DNA from: Fimbriimonadaceae bacterium
GTDB taxonomy: Bacteria > Armatimonadota > Fimbriimonadia > Fimbriimonadales > Fimbriimonadaceae
NCBI GenBank assembly: GCA_019638675.1
Contig: JAHBTE010000001.1
Span: 2,326,605-2,390,604, forward strand
Direction of reading: 5' to 3'
DNA length: 64,000 nucleotides
A model generated the notes under the pieces. That model worked only from the letters and a program-made list of their open reading frames with translations, ran no database searches and was not told the DNA's origin. The position numbers and the translations under genes were made by a program. Positions 43,878 to 52,361 of this stretch are shown piece by piece (position 1 is the first letter of the stretch; the number at the start of each line of letters is the position of its first letter).

Positions 43878-46800
43878 ATGCTGACGACACTGGTCACAGC
43901 CCTTCTGCTTGCGCAGCCTGCCCAACCCGCACCCCAGCGGCCCAGAGATATTTGGGTGTTCCGCTCGGTGCTCGACCAAAATGCACGGATGCTCACCGCC
44001 GCCCTGAGCAACGACCTGTGGGTGGCGTACGACACCAAAACCTGTTCGCTTTACAAAGCATGGACAGGCGGGGTGAAATTTGATGGCGCCGTTTACACGA
44101 CCGTTCACGGGCCACAACCAACCAGCATCGGTGAGCCTTATCTACTTAACCGGGCTAGAGATACTTGGAGCTTTGGCGCAACCGAAGTCAAACCTCGCTA
44201 CCTTGGTTACAAAATTGTCAACAAGCAGTTGCAATTCCGATTTGAACTGACAGCTGAAGACAAACAAAAAGTCCAAATCACAGAAGTCCCCGAGTACGTT
44301 CCGTCAGCATCAGGAACCGTCACCCTTCAGCGCACTTTTACCGTTTCCGGATTGAAGGGATCGCAAAACCTACGCCTAACCCTATTCCAGGCAAACAACG
44401 CAAGGTTGGTTTCCAGTGGAACCACCGTCACCCCTTCCAATACTGGAATCGTCCCACCTGGCGATCCAAATGTTCCAACCCATGCATTCATGGTCAAAAA
44501 CGGAACATCCAAGCTCACACTTTCCTTCCCTAAATCTGGAACTCCTGGTGGGGTTCATCAAGATGAAGATGGCGACCCAAAACCTGCACCTGCTCCACAG
44601 CAAGATGTCAGCAAAGAGCGCGAGCCTGGCCTTTCAATGCGGCTGTATTACATCGGCATTGACATGAACAAAATCCCGCAGTTGATCTCCGGGCAAACGC
44701 CAAACTACAGCGTCATCATCCCCCAGGTCAAGTTGGGCAACGATTCGTTTGACGAATACGAAGACAACTTTTTGCTTCATGTGACCGGATTCATCACCGC
44801 ACCAGAGGCTGGTTCTTATGAATTCGAGCTTTCCAGCGACGATGGTTCGCGCCTGATGATCGGCGACAACCTGATCGTAGATCACGACGGTCTCCACGGC
44901 AAAACAGCGAAGACTGGCCGCGCAGAAATGGTGAAAGGCGAAAACCGCATCTTTATTGAGATGTTTGAAAACTATGCAGACGCCGCCTTGGAACTTCGCT
45001 GGAAGAAACCCGGCGATAAGGAATTCACGCTTGTTCCAGCAAGTGCACTTTCTACTCCCGCTGGCGAAGTGAGAGTCACTGCCCCTGGCAAAAAGCGAGT
45101 TATCGGTATCGATAACTTCCGACCCGGCGACCGACGTCCGCTTGAAGATGTTCACCCTAGCTACAACCTGACCACTGTTAGACCAGAGTCATTCAAACCC
45201 CGCGTTGGCGGAATCGGGTTCCTCCCGAACGGTGACATGCTCGTCTGCACATGGGATCCAGATGGAGCCGTCTACCAGCTTTCGGGTTGGACCGGCCCAC
45301 GCGAGCAAATCAAGGTTAAACGAATCGCCGCCGGGTTGGCGGAGCCACTTGGTTTGAAAGTCGTTAAAGGGCGAATTTATGTTCTCCAAAAGCAAGAACT
45401 TTCTGAGCTAATTGACAACGATAAAGATGGACTTATTGATGAGTACCGTTGCGTTGCAAATGGTTGGGGCGTCACCGCTAACTTCCACGAATTCTGCTTT
45501 GGTTTGGAATACAAAGACGGCAAATTCTACGGAAATCTTGCCACCGCGATCAATCCAGGCGGGAGTTCAACCCAGCCGCAAAATCCTGATCGAGGCCGAA
45601 CCCTGGAGATTGACGAAAAAACTGGTGAGTACCACTTTATTCTTGCTGGTCTGCGAACTCCTAACGGGATTGGATTTGGTGCACTTGGAAAGCTCTACAT
45701 CAGCGATAACCAAGGTGACTGGCTTCCTAGTAGCAAAATCATGCTGGTGAAAGAAGGTGCCTTCTACGGAAACCGCTCAGTGGAACCAGTAGCAAAAGCA
45801 ACAACTCCGGAAGATCCACCAGTTGTCTGGCTTCCTCAAAACGAAATCGGTAACTCGCCTAGCCAAATCGCCGCACTCAACGACGGCGTCTACAAAGGTC
45901 AGATGGTGCACGGCGACGTGACCCACGGCGGCCTCAAGCGAGTTTTCGTGGAAGAAGTCGATGGCGTGCTTCAGGGCACTGTATTCCGCATGACTCAAGG
46001 CATTGAAGCCGGAGTTAACCGAGTGGTGCTCGCTCCTGATGGAAGCTTCGTGTTAGGTGGGATCGGTTCTAGCGGGAACTGGGGTCAAACTGGCAAAGTC
46101 AGCTACGGCTTACAGCGACTGGTCTTCAACAAAAAGTCCACCTTCGAAATGCTAAGTGCAAGCCCTCGCAAGAATGGCGTTGTTGTTCGATTCACCGAAC
46201 CGCTTGACCCGATGGTCGGCAATGTTCCGGCTTACTTTGAAGTTCAGCAATGGCGCTATGTGCCAACCAAAGAGTACGGCGGGCCAAAAATTGACGAAGA
46301 AAATCTGGCCGTGAAGTCGGTTACCGTCAGTAAAGACCGCAAGTCAGTCTTTCTTGAACTTGCTGGTCTGAAGGAAGGCCACGTCGCTTACATTCGAGTT
46401 CACCCAAGCCTTCAATCGGTTGACCACGAATTTGCATGGTCTACCGAAGCCTGGATGACGATCAATAAAATCCCGAACTCAATGGGAGCAGTTGTCAAGC
46501 AAGTTCCGCCTGCCACCGAGCCAGCAAAACCAACCATGCTCACTAATAACATGAGCAACTTCACTGGTTGGAATAACAAGCCAGTTCCGGCGGGATGGAA
46601 ACTGCAAGGCGGAATCCTTTCCTTCACTCCTGGCGTGGGCGGTGGCGACTTGAAAACCGTCAAAACCTATTCCAACTTCGAGATGACTTGGGAATGGAAG
46701 ATCGGTCCCGGCGGCAATAGCGGTGTGATTTATCTCAGCGAAGATAAAGGCAGCGGCTATCCTTGGGAAACTGGCCCGGAATATCAGATTCTAGACAACT

Positions 46801-47120
46801 CCAAGCACGCTGACGGCCTCAATCCGCTGACTTCTGCCGCTTCCCTCTATGCGGTCTATCCGATTGACTTCGATTACACCCGCCCGGTCGGGGAATGGAA
46901 CGTCAGCCGCTTGGTGGTGAAAGATGGCAAAGTAGAGCATTGGCTCAACCATAAGCTCATTGTTTCTGCTGACCTGAACAGCAAAGACTTTGCCGAGAAA
47001 GTGATGGCGAGCAAGTTCAAAGATATGCCAGGGTACGGAAAGGTGAAACGCGGACACATCGTGTTCCAAGATCACGGCGATCCGGTCAGTTATCGCAAGA
47101 TCGTAATAACAGGTAACTGA
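43878..47120 (+). CDS. secreted multidomain protein: PA14, sugar-dehydrogenase-like propeller, DUF1080
   Basis: This is 1080 residues from ATG 43878 (GTG 43857 is possible), with a signal peptide. Numbering from GTG, a conserved N-terminal domain lies at about 30-250 (WVFRSVLDQNARMLTAAL, then VYTTVHGP). PA14 follows at about 255-398 (GSYEFELSSDDGSRLMIGD). A beta-propeller like glucose/sorbosone dehydrogenases spans about 440-755 (GGIGFLPNGDMLVCTWDPDG, GLRTPNGIGFG). A C-terminal DUF1080 (3-keto-disaccharide hydrolase) domain lies at about 895-1086 (YSNFEMTWEWKIGPGGNSGV, then GPEYQILDN). It is likely to bind and process oligosaccharides outside the cell. Confidence 0.88.
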   Translation: MLTTLVTALLLAQPAQPAPQRPRDIWVFRSVLDQNARMLTAALSNDLWVAYDTKTCSLYKAWTGGVKFDGAVYTTVHGPQPTSIGEPYLLNRARDTWSFGATEVKPRYLGYKIVNKQLQFRFELTAEDKQKVQITEVPEYVPSASGTVTLQRTFTVSGLKGSQNLRLTLFQANNARLVSSGTTVTPSNTGIVPPGDPNVPTHAFMVKNGTSKLTLSFPKSGTPGGVHQDEDGDPKPAPAPQQDVSKEREPGLSMRLYYIGIDMNKIPQLISGQTPNYSVIIPQVKLGNDSFDEYEDNFLLHVTGFITAPEAGSYEFELSSDDGSRLMIGDNLIVDHDGLHGKTAKTGRAEMVKGENRIFIEMFENYADAALELRWKKPGDKEFTLVPASALSTPAGEVRVTAPGKKRVIGIDNFRPGDRRPLEDVHPSYNLTTVRPESFKPRVGGIGFLPNGDMLVCTWDPDGAVYQLSGWTGPREQIKVKRIAAGLAEPLGLKVVKGRIYVLQKQELSELIDNDKDGLIDEYRCVANGWGVTANFHEFCFGLEYKDGKFYGNLATAINPGGSSTQPQNPDRGRTLEIDEKTGEYHFILAGLRTPNGIGFGALGKLYISDNQGDWLPSSKIMLVKEGAFYGNRSVEPVAKATTPEDPPVVWLPQNEIGNSPSQIAALNDGVYKGQMVHGDVTHGGLKRVFVEEVDGVLQGTVFRMTQGIEAGVNRVVLAPDGSFVLGGIGSSGNWGQTGKVSYGLQRLVFNKKSTFEMLSASPRKNGVVVRFTEPLDPMVGNVPAYFEVQQWRYVPTKEYGGPKIDEENLAVKSVTVSKDRKSVFLELAGLKEGHVAYIRVHPSLQSVDHEFAWSTEAWMTINKIPNSMGAVVKQVPPATEPAKPTMLTNNMSNFTGWNNKPVPAGWKLQGGILSFTPGVGGGDLKTVKTYSNFEMTWEWKIGPGGNSGVIYLSEDKGSGYPWETGPEYQILDNSKHADGLNPLTSAASLYAVYPIDFDYTRPVGEWNVSRLVVKDGKVEHWLNHKLIVSADLNSKDFAEKVMASKFKDMPGYGKVKRGHIVFQDHGDPVSYRKIVITGN

Positions 47121-47602
47121 TGCCAGAAAATGCCGAGCCTGAATTTGAGTCATCTGAATTCAGGCTCGGCATAAATACATATCACGACGATTATCCGACG
47201 TGTCGCCAAACTTACGTATCTCTTTGCTTTCGCGGCAATGCCGACCCTAACTCAATTACGCAATCTTTGTGTATTGAGCCAGTGAGATCAAGTGCACCTG
47301 GAGATTTATCCCTTACTGGCCAAATACGTATGGACAGTAATTGGGTTTTTAGTTCAGAAGGACTCGTAGACTCCAGGGATACTCTTCACCACCTCGACTG
47401 GCTACTCCAAAATCTTAACGGAAAAGATGATGCAATCAATAAGTTGCAGGATGAGGGATGGAAGGCATGCATTTGGGTTTTCTGGGACTCGAAATCAGGA
47501 CACGGTGGGCCAACTCTGACTCCCTACACCATGAAGCGTTTAGCGGAACTTAGCCTTGTCTTATATTTTGACAACTACTATTCTTCTGATAATGAAGAAT
47601 AG
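47120..47602 (+). CDS. DUF4279 family protein
   Basis: This 160-residue protein has QTYVSLCFRGNADPNSITQSL, then WVFSSEGLVDSRDTLHHLDWLLQNL and a terminal LAELSLVLYFDNYY, matching DUF4279. Members occur alone and as immunity-like proteins beside polymorphic toxins. No toxin is visible here. Its ATG shares one base with the stop of the PA14/DUF1080 gene (TGATG), so the two are translationally coupled although one product is secreted and the other cytoplasmic. Confidence 0.8.
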   Translation: MPENAEPEFESSEFRLGINTYHDDYPTCRQTYVSLCFRGNADPNSITQSLCIEPVRSSAPGDLSLTGQIRMDSNWVFSSEGLVDSRDTLHHLDWLLQNLNGKDDAINKLQDEGWKACIWVFWDSKSGHGGPTLTPYTMKRLAELSLVLYFDNYYSSDNEE

Positions 47603-48265
47603 TCACTCCAAATCAAAAAACTGATCTGCCGGAGTCAGGCCAGTGTAAAACTGACCGAGCCTCAGCCGCTTGGAATGACCATCCGCCCAGAATACAGTTG
47701 CGCCCTGAGCAAACGTTAGATCGGGCCGACCCCAACAATCCGTATCCATCGCGCTCGGTGGCAGCAAATGCTTGCCATCATCGCCGCACCAACTTCCTTG
47801 AATACTGGATTTAGCCGAACTCAAAACAACCGTTTCCGCCGGCGAACCCACCGCCGTTGCCGAAACCGCCCGATGCGTGAATACGTTGCTGAAATCAGTC
47901 AGGATTGTGGTCAGATACAGTTCGTTGTATCCAAAATGGCTGGTGAGTTCGCCGGTTGTATCTTTATCCGCCACCGCCGAACCAGGGCATAGCCAAATCT
48001 GCTTGTTTTTGACGTACGGGTCAACGATATCGAGCCAGAGCACAAACGCAGTGCTTGTCGGATAAGCCGCCAGAGGATAAGTGTCGTCGTAATCGTTTTG
48101 GTAAAGAATCATTGCCAATCCAAGGTTCCGCTGATTGCTGAGGCACTGGGTTGCCTTGGCCGCGCCTTTGGCTTGGGCAAAAACTGGGAACAAAATCGCG
48201 GCAAGAATCGCAATGATCGCAATCACAACCAGCAGTTCAATCAAGGTAAAGGCTCGTTTACTCAT
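47603..48265 (-). CDS. type II secretion-like pseudopilin with H-X9-DG type C-terminus
   Basis: This is 220 residues from ATG 48265; ATG 48271 adds two. The prepilin peptidase site and methylation helix is RAFTLIELLVVIAIIAILAA. The mature part is like DUF1559/H-X9-DG proteins: CLSNQRNLGLAMILYQNDYDD and the end FWADGHSKRL. These pseudopilins are abundant in Planctomycetota and Armatimonadota. The start lies inside the end of waaA (8-14 bp overlap), so it is co-translated with it. Confidence 0.9.
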   Translation of the reverse strand: MSKRAFTLIELLVVIAIIAILAAILFPVFAQAKGAAKATQCLSNQRNLGLAMILYQNDYDDTYPLAAYPTSTAFVLWLDIVDPYVKNKQIWLCPGSAVADKDTTGELTSHFGYNELYLTTILTDFSNVFTHRAVSATAVGSPAETVVLSSAKSSIQGSWCGDDGKHLLPPSAMDTDCWGRPDLTFAQGATVFWADGHSKRLRLGQFYTGLTPADQFFDLE

Positions 48266-49517
48266 CTCCATTCAATCCATCAACAATTCGCTGAGCGTAC
48301 CGCTTGCTCGCACCCAAGTTCTGAGCCACTAACTCTTTAGCCGCTTGCCCCATTGATTCCGCGACTACCGAGTCACCGAGAATCGCGACCAACTCCGCCG
48401 CCAAAGACTCCGCCGAATCTGCAACGTGCGAAGCACCCGCCCGCAAAGCCAAATCCGCAGAATCTCGGAAATTGTTCATATTGGGGCCGTGAATCACTGG
48501 CTTGCCATGGGCCAGGGCTTGAATTAGATTCTGCCCGCCGAGTTTATCGAACCCGCCGCCAATCACCACTACATCGGCAACCGAATAGACCTTGCTAAGT
48601 TCGCCGTAGGTGTCGAGAATCAAATACTTCCCGGTTTCGCCTTTCGATCTGAGAGCAACCGAGCCGAATGTTCGCTTGACTCGATCTGCCAAGCCGGAAA
48701 CTGTTTCCAAATGCCGGGGGGCATGAATCGCTTGCACATTCGCAAGCCGCTCATCAGAAAGGGCTTTGACGACCAACTCCTCTTCAAATTCCCCACGAGT
48801 AGAACCAATCACGACAACTGGGCGATCTAGATCAATTCCAAGCAACTTGCGCCATTCGTTAGGGTCGGCGTCCACTCCTTCCAGGGCTTGGTCGAACTTA
48901 CAGTTACCGAAAACTTCCGTTTTCTGCGCTCCCAATGCAGTCATCCGCTCGGCATCAACCGGAGATTGCACAAGAACTTCATCCACTTGAGCCAAAAGCG
49001 GCTTGTAAAAGAATTTGAGTTTGCTGGAACGCGGAAAAGATCGGTCGCTTACCCGCCCGTTAATGACCATGGTTTTGGCTTCCACCACCTTAGCCGCCCA
49101 GAAGAAGTTAAACCACAGCTCCGTTTCCATTACCGCAACAACTTTTGGCTTTACTTTCACCATCGCGCCAAGGCAAAACCGGGGAACATCAATCGGAAAA
49201 TAAACCAGATGATCGTACAGACCTTCGGCTTGCTTTTCGGCAGTGGAATGTCCGCTAGATGTCGTGACACTCAGTACGATTTCTGAGTCAGGGGCCAATG
49301 CGCGAATTTCGCGCAGAATTGGCAGAGCTGCAACGACCTCGCCCACGCTCACCGCATGAAACCAAATCCGGTCGCTTCCCTTCCGCATCTGCATCCGGTA
49401 TTCGCCCGACCTCTGCTTCCAATCAACTTTTTCTGCTCGTTTGTTCGCGCGCCAAAGCATCCACGGCACCCAAAACGGAGCCGTGATCGTGAGCAAAAAG
49501 TTGTAAATCCAGAACAT
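48258..49517 (-). CDS. waaA: 3-deoxy-D-manno-octulosonic acid (Kdo) transferase
   Basis: This 419-residue GT30-type enzyme adds Kdo to lipid A. An N-terminal membrane anchor is followed by WFHAVSVGEVVAALPILREI. The catalytic-region Glu is in VAVMETELWFNFFWA. The donor-domain segments VVIGSTRGEFEEELV, HAPRHLETV, VVIGGGFDKLGGQNLIQAL are typical. It implies a lipopolysaccharide outer membrane. Its ATG shares one base with the purC stop. It forms a chain purC-waaA-pseudopilin. Confidence 0.95.
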   Translation of the reverse strand: MFWIYNFLLTITAPFWVPWMLWRANKRAEKVDWKQRSGEYRMQMRKGSDRIWFHAVSVGEVVAALPILREIRALAPDSEIVLSVTTSSGHSTAEKQAEGLYDHLVYFPIDVPRFCLGAMVKVKPKVVAVMETELWFNFFWAAKVVEAKTMVINGRVSDRSFPRSSKLKFFYKPLLAQVDEVLVQSPVDAERMTALGAQKTEVFGNCKFDQALEGVDADPNEWRKLLGIDLDRPVVVIGSTRGEFEEELVVKALSDERLANVQAIHAPRHLETVSGLADRVKRTFGSVALRSKGETGKYLILDTYGELSKVYSVADVVVIGGGFDKLGGQNLIQALAHGKPVIHGPNMNNFRDSADLALRAGASHVADSAESLAAELVAILGDSVVAESMGQAAKELVAQNLGASKRYAQRIVDGLNGDE

Positions 49518-50404
49518 TAGCTCGTAAATTGCCGACCAGTAATCCGCTCAAACGCTTCAACGTATTTAGCCCGCGTGTTCATCACAACTTCGCTTGGGAG
49601 TTCTGGGCCAGGCGGAGTTTTATCCCAGTTCAAAGTTTCCAAATAATCGCGAACGTACTGCTTATCAAAGCTCGGCTGAGGGCCGCCCGGCGCGTAAAGT
49701 GATGCTTCCCAATAACGGCTGGAATCCGGCGATAACGCCTCGTCAATCCAAATCACGCCATTTTCGGTGAGTCCAAATTCAAATTTAGTGTCGGCTAGGA
49801 TCAATCCTGCTTTTGCCGCAAGAATTGCGGCTTGTTTGTAAAGCATCAGCGTCCAATCGCGAACTTGCTCAGCGACTTCGCGCCCCACCATATCGCATGC
49901 TCTGGCAAACGAAATGTTTTCGTCATGGCCTTCTTCAGCCTTTGTCGCAGGTGTGAAAATTGGCTCCGGCAGTTTTGAGCCGTCCACTAACCCAGTCGGC
50001 AATCCGAGATCATGAACGCTTGCATCACGGACATATTCTTTATAAAGCGATCCACAAATGTATCCGCGAGCCACGCACTCAATCGTCAGCGGCTGAGCTT
50101 TACGGGAAATCATGCACCGACCGTGCAATTCTGGATTATTTTCACCTACCAATCTTGCCACTTCTGCGTCATCAATAGAAATCATGTGGTGCGGCACTTG
50201 ATCAGCAAATTTCTCAAACCAAAATGCACTCATCTGGTTCAAAATTCGCCCTTTATCCGGTATTCCGTTCGCCATGATTACATCAAAAGCACTGATGCGA
50301 TCGGTAGTCACAATTAGCAACTGTGAACCAAGATCATAGACCTCACGCACTTTCCCCGTTCGGGGTTTGCCGAGTTGAGCGAGATGCGTGGAAGTGAGGG
50401 CCAT
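49517..50404 (-). CDS. purC: phosphoribosylaminoimidazole-succinocarboxamide synthase
   Basis: This 295-residue enzyme makes SAICAR from CAIR and aspartate in purine synthesis. It shows GKVREVYDLGSQLLIVTTDRISAFDV, GRCMISRKAQPLTIECVARGYI, GHDENISF, ILADTKFEFG and DEALSPDSSRYW (each a known PurC motif). It belongs to the longer SAICAR synthase form of about 300 residues. It overlaps waaA by one base. purF lies at the other end of the window, so the pathway genes are scattered. Confidence 0.96.
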   Translation of the reverse strand: MALTSTHLAQLGKPRTGKVREVYDLGSQLLIVTTDRISAFDVIMANGIPDKGRILNQMSAFWFEKFADQVPHHMISIDDAEVARLVGENNPELHGRCMISRKAQPLTIECVARGYICGSLYKEYVRDASVHDLGLPTGLVDGSKLPEPIFTPATKAEEGHDENISFARACDMVGREVAEQVRDWTLMLYKQAAILAAKAGLILADTKFEFGLTENGVIWIDEALSPDSSRYWEASLYAPGGPQPSFDKQYVRDYLETLNWDKTPPGPELPSEVVMNTRAKYVEAFERITGRQFTS

Positions 50405-50440
50405 TGCAAGCCCTAGAATATCCTTAATTTCCAGCCAAGA

Positions 50441-50935
50441 CTAGATATTCCGACGAGCAAAACGATCTTCGTACGCCCGAATCTTGTTTTCGATTTCCGT
50501 TTCGTGCCGTTCAGCGTATCGCAATGCCGCTCGGAGTTCGCCTTCTGTGAGGGCCGCGTAGGCTTCCTTCAAAGCCGTTAATGAACCCAATCGTCGGTAT
50601 TCACGCACGATTTCCCAAACAAAGATTCTGCTTCCAACCAGGCTAGCAACTCCATTTTCGTCGCTTTCAATCATGATCGCGTTTTCGTCGTTGCCAGTAT
50701 CAGATCGGTAAATTTCTAGTCGCACTGCTAGGCTTGATACGTCAGTTGCCAAACAAACCGCGCATTCCGATGTTTCTAAATCGCCATGTTCCACCGCCAT
50801 TAAGCAGAGTTCCTCGTAAAGTCCAGGGTGGAACTCGCGCAGGTGGGTTACAACTTCGTCAAATGCTCCCGGCTTGATTTTAGAAAGCCGTCGAAGCTGA
50901 GGCAACAACCAGTGTTCGCCTTCAAAATGTGTCAT
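50441..50935 (-). CDS. protein with C-terminal DUF433-like domain
   Basis: This is 164 residues from ATG 50935 (preceded by GGAAA); ATG 50956 is possible. The C-terminal ~60 residues fit DUF433: VGSRIFVWEIVREYRRLGSL, then AYAALTEGELRAALRYAERH. DUF433 is a small HTH-like domain often in toxin-antitoxin pairs. The N-terminal ~95 residues (HWLLPQLRRLSKIKPGAFDEVV, LEIYRSD) are of unknown kind. No toxin gene adjoins it. Function is unknown. Confidence 0.7.
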   Translation of the reverse strand: MTHFEGEHWLLPQLRRLSKIKPGAFDEVVTHLREFHPGLYEELCLMAVEHGDLETSECAVCLATDVSSLAVRLEIYRSDTGNDENAIMIESDENGVASLVGSRIFVWEIVREYRRLGSLTALKEAYAALTEGELRAALRYAERHETEIENKIRAYEDRFARRNI

Positions 50936-51057
50936 GTATTTCCATCCTTGGCCCAAACTGATCCATCTTTAGATCATCGAACATCATTGTTCTTGGCTCT
51001 AGGGGCCGCCATGGAGTTAGACGCAACCAGGTTACAAAAGGACGCACCCTAACAAAA

Positions 51058-51936
51058 TCATAACAAGTTATGTGTGTTCAGGAAGCGATCAAGGGCTTCT
51101 CTAAACTGAGCCGGATGATTGAGCCGCCCTGCTCCGTGAGTTGAACCTTCGAACCAAACTGCCTCTACTGGCCCTTTTACAGATGCTTTCAAAGCTTCAC
51201 CGGATTTCACCGGCACAATGGGATCATCTGTACCAAAGTAAAGCAGAACCGGTACGTTGCTATCAAGAACGGAAAGCGCATCATCTACTTTGATTGTTTC
51301 CGGTCGGAATCCCAGCATCCACGGTCCGATCCAATTCGTCGGCTTCATCCACTTCGCCGCCGATTCTCCCGCCAGAAACAGCCACCAAGCGTCGGAAGCC
51401 TCGCGCATATTACGGAAAGGCGCATCTAAAATTACGGCGTCGGGTTTGACTTGCTCTGCCGCAAGAGCACAAGCAACCCCGCCCATAGAACTTCCCATCA
51501 GCACAATTTTCGCATCGGGCCACTGCGATCGTGCCCAGTTGCATACGGCGAGAACATCGAGCTTCTCATCTTTACCGAGCGTGACCTTGGCTTTGCCGCT
51601 CCGGCCATGACCGCGGTGATCAAAAAAAACCATAGTTGCACCCTTCGGAACCAAGTGCTGGCAGATCGGAACCCATTCACAGCGGTTCACTAAGTAACCG
51701 TGAGCGCAGATAAAGATCGTCTCGTCGTCACCCCGAGCGACCCAACCATCTATCAGAACGCCATCTTCGGTCCTTACTTGAAACGAATCCTGCCGGAACC
51801 CCATAATTCCCGGGGAAACGAACTGATGAATTCGAATCGGGAAGAGGCTGGCTCTCACCGCGCCGACTTGCACGCCTGCATAAATCAAGAATGCGATGAC
51901 AAACAGAGTTAAAACAACTGCAATTAAAATCTCCAT
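51058..51936 (-). CDS. alpha/beta hydrolase, membrane-anchored
   Basis: This 292-residue protein has an N-terminal membrane segment (ILIAVVLTLFVIAFLIYAGV). The hydrolase domain shows the oxyanion region FICAHGYLVNRCEW, FFDHRGHGRSG, the nucleophile elbow GSSMGG, the Asp in YFGTDDPIVP and the catalytic His in EGSTHGAG. The triad is complete. It resembles BAAT/FrsA-like or YqkD-type lipases/esterases. The substrate is unknown. It is monocistronic and divergent from the ASCH gene. Confidence 0.9.
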   Translation of the reverse strand: MEILIAVVLTLFVIAFLIYAGVQVGAVRASLFPIRIHQFVSPGIMGFRQDSFQVRTEDGVLIDGWVARGDDETIFICAHGYLVNRCEWVPICQHLVPKGATMVFFDHRGHGRSGKAKVTLGKDEKLDVLAVCNWARSQWPDAKIVLMGSSMGGVACALAAEQVKPDAVILDAPFRNMREASDAWWLFLAGESAAKWMKPTNWIGPWMLGFRPETIKVDDALSVLDSNVPVLLYFGTDDPIVPVKSGEALKASVKGPVEAVWFEGSTHGAGRLNHPAQFREALDRFLNTHNLL

Positions 51937-51999
51937 GCTTTCCTTCCCCTCCTGGTATCCGAACTCGCTTCATCCCTGCTACAATCTAAGTTCCACGCC

Positions 52000-52347
52000 A
52001 TGTTCGCATTGAACTTTTACACCGAACTATACGATGAATTGCTGCACGGAGGTCGTAAGACCGTAACTATCCGCCTTGGCGATAAAACGAGCAAATACCA
52101 AGAAGGCATGGTCGTTTGGGTCACCGTTGGCCCGCGATTCGGTCGCCGACAAAAACTATACGCGGCTATTCTCGACCGGGTTGAAGTGAAGCAGATTTCC
52201 GACCTATCACCCCGCGATATTGAGCGTGAAAACCCAGAAATCCGAAGTCAAGATGAAATGATTTCATTCCTATCGCGAGTGTACGATGACTTCATCACGC
52301 CGGCTCACGCCTGCACTGTGATCTACTTTAGCCGCATCGACGAATAA
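52000..52347 (+). CDS. ASCH-domain protein
   Basis: This 115-residue protein has the ASCH beta-barrel pattern: LNFYTELYDELLHGGRKTVTIRLG, then EGMVVWVTVGPRFG, then LYAAILDRVEVKQISDLS and a terminal HACTVIYFSRID. ASCH domains bind RNA; some are acetylcytidine amidohydrolases (YqfB-like), but the catalytic set is not established here. It lies 14 bp before the NAD(P)HX repair gene, in the same direction. Confidence 0.87.
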   Translation: MFALNFYTELYDELLHGGRKTVTIRLGDKTSKYQEGMVVWVTVGPRFGRRQKLYAAILDRVEVKQISDLSPRDIERENPEIRSQDEMISFLSRVYDDFITPAHACTVIYFSRIDE

Positions 52348-52361
52348 CATCGGGCAACGCC

